Assembly: GCA_026874595.1 (NCBI GenBank)
Contig: CM049306.1
Span: forward strand, 49,860,019-49,924,018
Source: Sipunculus nudus
Lineage: Eukaryota; Annelida; Sipuncula; Golfingiida; Sipunculidae
DNA: 64,000 nucleotides
Reading direction: 5' to 3'
The position numbers and the translations under genes were made by a program. This document shows, piece by piece, positions 58,641 through 64,000 of the stretch. Position 1 is the first letter of the stretch. Every line of letters starts with the position of its first letter. The notes below the pieces were generated by a model, which was not told the DNA's origin, made no database searches, and saw only the letters and a list, made by a program, of their open reading frames with translations.

Positions 58641-59839
58641 TAACATATCAACAGTTAGTTTGCACGAATGAACCTTGGAGTATGATTCGAATAAGAGAAT
58701 GCAAAAACGCTTTGGGAGCATAAAGGCCACCCATATGGAGGAGGCCTGCATTCCTGATAATGCATATATTTCATATTTATGATTTACGAATTATCCGGGG
58801 AAATCATGCCATAAGAAAATAGAACAGGACCGATAATATGGTTGCTTATAATAAAAAAAAAATATCCCTATCGGTGTGAATATCATTCCATATAGCAAAG
58901 GGGGGGGGGGGGGGGCTCTAAACCCCATGAACCTTCCTCTGAATCCACCAGTGAAAAGGGTTATTAATAATCAAATAATGCATAATGAATTGTAAGCTTA
59001 CCAAGATGATATCTCAATGGTAACCCGATAAGAAACTCGAGACGGAGTGTTCATGTACACGTGGCAATCCTAGTAGTTTATTTTCAAAGTAACAGCTTTA
59101 CACAGTATAACTTCGGGCCTACACGTTATATATCGTGAGCAAGGTGTGCTTCACATAAACACAGCTGTATGACATACATTATTTAAGCGTCGGGCCAATT
59201 ACATTTGTCACAACATAACACATGCATACACAATATTTGAATAACGTCGAGAGTCCTGCGACATAAACTGAAAAAAAAATCTTCATTTTACTTTTTTGTT
59301 TTAAGATGAGAGGAAAGGCTTAAAGATGGAAGCAGTCATTTCAGTAGATTAAATCAGTGATTTCCGGGAATACTCAACAGCTTGCAATATAAAGTGTATC
59401 TACGTTATAACGACAGGCATAAAAGGCGCCAGCGGGATAAATCAAGTGATTTCTGCTTTCAAGTAAATCTCGAATTACTCATTCTGGACTTCAGTTGTGT
59501 GCATGCGAAATTTCTTCAAATTTTTATGACCTGTATATTTTTGTAAACACTAAAATCTCCTTTGCCATATGTTGTTTAACATTGTTGGCAGACATGCATA
59601 CATACAATTTAGAAGAACCATGAGGCCTGAAGAAATATCTTGACAACTTTATGATCCAGCGAGTTCACATTATTTTAAACTAGTGAACGGGCTACAGCGA
59701 AATACCATATATGGGGTGATACAACTATTCAACCGCTCCCACCCCCGCGATTTCTTGGCACCTCCCACCTGCCGGGTTAATGAATTTCCGTATTCTGGCA
59801 TCCCTGCTAAGCCCTAAAGATATAAAAAGATGCAGTCCT

Positions 59840-60252
59840 CCTCCAATCTATCAATTTTTTCCGGCCGATTTTTTGCTGGACGGAAATCTCCATAGAAGCG
59901 GTAGATGTGAGGGTGCAGTCAACACGATAAAAAAAAATCGAGCTGGAAAATTTGGTTGCCAAAATGCTCCACAATGCAAGGATATCTCGGCTGGATAAAA
60001 TTCCGGACAATCGGTAGATGTGATGATGGAACCGAAAAAGAATCGGCTGTTTTACTGACTACTTTTTTCTTCATTTCTGAAGACAGTCATAATCTGGGAG
60101 ACGAAATTAGAAGTGACCAAAATGAAAGAAGAAATCGGTGGATCTGCAGGAAAGATCGGTAGGCATGCGGGCAGTCGACGGCAGGCGAAACTTGTAAATG
60201 TTTACGTCCGGTCGAAAAATCGGCCGGCCGTAGCCAATTTATAGATAGGAGG
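59840..60252. mobile_element. 413-bp MITE with ~45-bp imperfect inverted ends
   Basis: The left end reads CCTCCAATCTATCAATT then CCGGCCGATTTTTTGCTGGA; the inverted right end reads CCTCCTATCTATAAATTGGC then CCGGCCGATTTTTCGACCGG. Short ORFs across it have no features. It lies between block 2 and the third AKR copy. No clear target duplication. Confidence 0.65.
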
Positions 60253-60409
60253 CCGGCTTATGTAACATGATTGCAGAGATCAGATACACCTTATATTCCC
60301 TCCTCGTACATATGGCATCGTGTAAATGAAACTTGCTGGTGACCTATGAGTATATATAAGTATATAAAAAATATGCTTCGAAAAATTCTCAGTTGTTCAT
60401 GTTACAGCT

Positions 60410-60520
60410 CCAATTCTGTCCCGGCCTTCATATTTTCTTCAGGCTGAGCCAGAGTTCTCGCACCTATTATGCCTGAGGGTTTCTGTATAGTTAACAGCGG
60501 ATGGCAAGTACAGATGAACG
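60410..60520 (-). pseudogene. AKR copy 3, remnant of exon 7
   Basis: The minus strand retains GCCATCCGCTG, GGTGCGAGAACTCTGGCTCAG and GAAGAAAATATGAAGGC, closest to copy 2, but a block of about 15-20 bases is missing in the middle, and the donor side reads GAGCTGTAAC with a stop. It cannot be a functional exon. Confidence 0.75.
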
Positions 60521-62291
60521 TAACTCAGTACTAGCTCTTATAACCAAAGCCCTGTAAGTCCGTCTGGTGAATCCCTGACATTTGCATATAAGGGCGTCAC
60601 AACTCTCCTGACGATTCCATTGCATTTGCATATCAGGTCGTCACGCCTCCTGTGAATGTCATCGTTGCTATGAGGACGCTAACAGCGGTCCCATTGGCAA
60701 AAGACAGCTCAATCCGCTTGGTATCATTCGCACTGAAACCATGTATACAGATAGTCCATAAATGGACCTTCGTGTCCTATGATATATCTCTGCTGTTCGA
60801 ACATTACGGTCCACAGGCCAAATGTAAGTGCATCAATTGTAGACCCTATCGCTACGATTTTGTAATGCGTATTTCTTTGTGTTCAAGTTACACTTAAAAG
60901 TCTTGCCACTGTTAAGTTGCTAACAAGCTGATCGTTTCAGCCAAACGGTACATGAATTAAAGTTTAACTGCGTTCGTCGCGTGTGGACCTGAATATTTTT
61001 GCTGATTGGCTGAGCTAGAGATACATTTTTAAACCGGCCTGCTTTGAAAAGCGATGATCTGATAAACGGTGACACACTGACTCACTGAGGCTGAGGGTCA
61101 TTTATAGTGTTGAAAGTCGCGTGTGGACCTGAATATTTTTGCTGATTGGCTGAGCTAGAGATACATTTTTAAACCGGCCTGCTTTGAAAAGCGATGATCT
61201 GATAAACGGTGACACACTGACTCACTGAGGCTGAGGGTCATTTATAGTGTTGAAAGTCTTGCCGTACACAAAATAGACGAGCACCTTAAAATAATAAATT
61301 CGATTAAAATGGAATATAAATAGCAAGCTGGAAAACACACAATAAGCGGTGACTGAAATAACATTGGGGTTTTGAAAAAGGGTTCCGGGAAAGACCACTA
61401 CTTAAGTAACTGGGAAAGACCTTAGTTCAGGGAGGCGGTGATGTTTTGCGCTGACTGTCCGGAACGGTCCATGTTTACCAGTAAATGAAATAAGAGGGTC
61501 AGAGAGTGGAAAGTAGATATATAAATTTCCGCGAGGTGGCAGTACCTACACTAAATTTGATACAGTGAGAGAACGTCTGATTTCTCTGTCAGAGGCAACA
61601 ATTAAGAGCCATTTCATTGACTACTTGTTAATCTACTTTTTCCCATCAGTTTATGGCAGTTCAATCCAAGAATGCTTTGTCACATTTTACGTCCTGTCCA
61701 CGTGCGAACAGTTTAATAAAAATACCGCAACTGGAGCCAAAACATGGCTTCAGTTACGTGTTTGAAGGAGGCAACGGTTAATCGCAGCAGATAATTGATC
61801 GATGCTTCAAAATATTTATCCTTATCGACTTTGTTTTACTGGTGCCATTTATAATCTTAATAAGCACAATTTGTATACTAAGCTCAGCTGCCATATGTTG
61901 TCTATCCATTAGATAACCCGAGGCATATTCTATAACATATTCAAAATTATCCAAACAATCGACTTTATGAAAAGGAAAAAGTTTTTTCCCTGTTACAGGT
62001 TGAAAACCCCCTTAGTTCTAGTTCTATTTGCATTACTTTGCCATAACCTTTGAATAATAGTTATGACTGGTAAACTTAAAACAGAAATGTATGAAGAGTG
62101 AAAAAATAGAGCAACATTGCACAAGTTAATACCAAATCAAATATGAAAATTTATTGAATTACTTTCATTTGGCAACATATTCTTGGAAATGGTCATGGAT
62201 TTCAACGTATATTTGAGAAGTATGAACATAAGATTATCAACCCGAGGAAATGCATTTAAAAGTAAATTTTATATTATATATATCATGTAAC
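60521..62291. other. interval where AKR copy 3 exons 5 and 6 would be expected
   Basis: No trace of exons 5 or 6 was recognised. It contains the repeat related to 22198-22290 (about 60745-60830) and a perfect 140-bp tandem duplication. Confidence 0.45.
60976..61255. repeat. perfect 140-bp tandem duplication
   Basis: Units 60976-61115 and 61116-61255 start GTCGCGTGTGGACCTGAATA and appear identical base for base. Confidence 0.9.
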
Positions 62292-62458
62292 CTGTAAGAT
62301 TACCCAGGGATTGTAACCCAGGTAATAATTCATGTCTGCGATCTTCTGTCAGCTGGTCAGGTTGGAGCCTCCGACATAGCGGACCTTCCCTGAACGGACC
62401 GAATCATTCATCGCAGACAGCACTTTTTAAATGGGGTGCCTTTGTCGCAGTAATGAGC
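62292..62458 (-). pseudogene. AKR copy 3, broken exon 4
   Basis: 167 nt against 174 in the intact copies. Codes for HYCDKGTPFKK, then after a single-base loss [20 protein letters not shown], then a deletion of about seven bases at the GWQL motif, and [19 protein letters not shown]. The Trp next to the catalytic His is Cys. Frameshifts make it non-functional. Confidence 0.8.
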
Positions 62459-63504
62459 TTGAATGTAGGAATGCTTGTTAATTAAAGCATATCACCTATC
62501 TCTTAAATATCTGCAAGAAGGTTTATCAATTGTGCTCGGTGCTTTGCAAATGTTTATGTCTATACATACGTACATCTTTTAAAATAGGATTTGCTGATTA
62601 ATCATAATTTGATTTACTAACCTTTACACGAAAACAGAGAGATGCTATGAGAAATACGTTACTACTTCAAACTTAAATCATGGGTAACTATAGCAATATT
62701 TAAATTTAGATGGCAAACTCTTTTGAAGAAGACACACATTGATATAATTGACCTAACCGCAAACTATACCTGACTTGAATAGCATATTCATTGAATGAAT
62801 TATCACGAGAAGAGGAATTGCAAGCAACCAATCCGGTTGATGTTGGTCATTTAAACAGCCAGTCTCTGGAAATGCGCATAATTTGCAAAATTTGGGCGAC
62901 TCTTAAAAAAAAGGTGAGTCGTGCCACAAACTCAAACATGATAAAACGGCTTTTTTTCCATTCTCTTAACCACGGTCAGAGGCTTGGAAATGCATGCATT
63001 CGATCCGGGCACGCGGAAGGCCCAAGCTCAACATTGATCAACAAAATTAAAAGGGACATCTTTTAGTGGGAGGAATTGGTTGTAATATCACGTTCGATGA
63101 AAGAAAGATAAAAACGACTGATGAGCTATTTGGCAAACAGCCAGAGTGAAAGATAATGCCTTACTTCGCACAGAACTCGTGCGAGACAAATAAACCAAAA
63201 CATGACAAAACCCTTCACAATGATTGCGACATATTCATCACCGGAGATCATAGATATAAATAAGCAATCGGAGATTTTGACGTCAGTCAATGAGAAGTTA
63301 TTCATTCGCGACCGGCATTTCTCTTATAACAGACCTCGTAAGCATAAACATGGAAACCTTCTTTGTAGAGCGTTCTTTTTTTTTTTTTTGGGGGGGGGGG
63401 GGGGTTCTGATTAGCATAATCAGGTCAAAAGGGAGGAGCAGAAGGGCTGATGTGAATAGCTCAGTTGACACCTTTGACTCTGTAAATTTGTTAATTTTGA
63501 CCAG

Positions 63505-63545
63505 TCCCAAGGCCCGGGTGCCTACATTGTAAAGGTTTGACTGTA
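63505..63545 (-). mobile_element. solitary pogo/Tigger-like terminal repeat
   Basis: The minus strand reads TACAGTCAAACCTTTACAAT followed by GTAGGCACCCGGGCC, a pogo-type terminus. No partner end found. Confidence 0.4.
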
Positions 63546-63639
63546 CACAAAACCGGTAGGGTGTAGTTAACTTTTAACAACATAGGTCATAAAGCATTTT
63601 TCAATGGGGCTAACAAAATCAACTTAAGTAAAAAAGTAC

Positions 63640-63791
63640 CTGATATATGTCTATATTATCGCTCTGCAGACGTCTCAAATTTTTTTCAATTTCTTTTATG
63701 ATGTTTTCGACGGAGTTCTTTTCCGTTGGGATTCTCTTCTTTCATCTGACGTCGACACTTGGTGGCAATGGCCATCTTTTCTTTGTTTTCT
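63640..63791 (-). pseudogene. AKR copy 3, broken exon 3
   Basis: 152 nt against 154: a two-base loss in the codons after RRKH shifts the frame. Before it, ENKEKMAIATKC and ENPNGKELRRKH are readable; after it LRRLQSDNIDIYQ (Tyr to Asn) and an intact donor CAG|GTACTT. Exons 1-2 of this copy should lie beyond the right edge. Confidence 0.8.
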
Positions 63792-64000
63792 CTTTTGCCT
63801 CGTTAAATAGCATTCTTTCAAACATTCGTTACATTTTAAATGCTGTTTAGCCTCATATCAGTACATAATGTTTAATTACTACATTTGTATCTTCATTTAA
63901 TAGGGGATAACAATCCTTTAGACTCGTGCAGTAATGGCATTACCTCTACGAAGTAATAATGAACTATTGAAAGTAAACTGGAAAAGCACTCAGAGAGCGC

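Larger units (their letters stand above)
49670..59760. repeat. segmental duplication, block 2 (contains AKR copy 2)
   Basis: Counterpart of 24600-38200. Alignable landmarks: 3' region near 49690-49740, all eight exons, the CCTCTGCCAGGAGG repeat, upstream blocks 57545-57970 and 58486-58830, and 58960-59715, which matches 37395-38075 (e.g. GTAAGCTTACCAAGATGATA). Confidence 0.75.

Overview
The window is animal nuclear DNA. It is AT-rich, most of it is non-coding, and its genes are split by introns with GT..AG borders. Microsatellites, G-runs and degenerate transposons are common. The repeat types (arrays of TGACCTTGACCTTTGACC, ends reading GCTCAGCTGA, G-run repeats ending near GGATCCGC) and the gene content suggest a marine lophotrochozoan, most likely a mollusc. 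That placement is inference. No bacterial-style operons, rRNA genes or CRISPR arrays are visible.

The best-supported content is a minus-strand cluster of aldo-keto reductase (AKR) genes. Copy 1 (24843-31833) and copy 2 (49845-57080) each have eight coding exons of identical lengths (204, 146, 154, 174, 98, 173, 140 and 105 nt from the chosen ATG). The exons join in phase to 397 codons plus or minus the stop (397 residues), and the catalytic Asp, Tyr, Lys and His are all present. Both lie in a segmental duplication whose left edge is near 24600/49670 and whose upstream flank can be followed to about 38200/59760. A third, decayed copy runs off the right edge (exon remnants at 60410, 62292 and 63640, with frameshifts). 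A single intact, more divergent exon of the same family stands alone at 20898-21051.

Left part, plus strand: a long terminal coding exon (4008-5267) encodes a basic 24/27-residue tandem-repeat protein. A cysteine-rich candidate exon at 2490-2694 is phase-compatible with it. At 14746-15430 there is a frameshifted PI-PLC X-domain gene of the bacterial/invertebrate type that has lost a catalytic histidine.

Mobile DNA: a 1.9-kb TIR element with TA duplication sits inside a 48-bp minisatellite (6340-8267). A 1.1-kb element has a 6-bp target duplication (10967-12072). A pogo/Tigger-like element retains a broken transposase DNA-binding domain (18716-19829). A 4.3-kb composite has about 390-bp inverted repeats and holds two opposed fragments of an invertebrate transposon-associated protein (44141-48428). 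A 413-bp MITE lies at 59840-60252, and several interspersed repeat families are present. The interval 38200-44140 has no recognisable gene.
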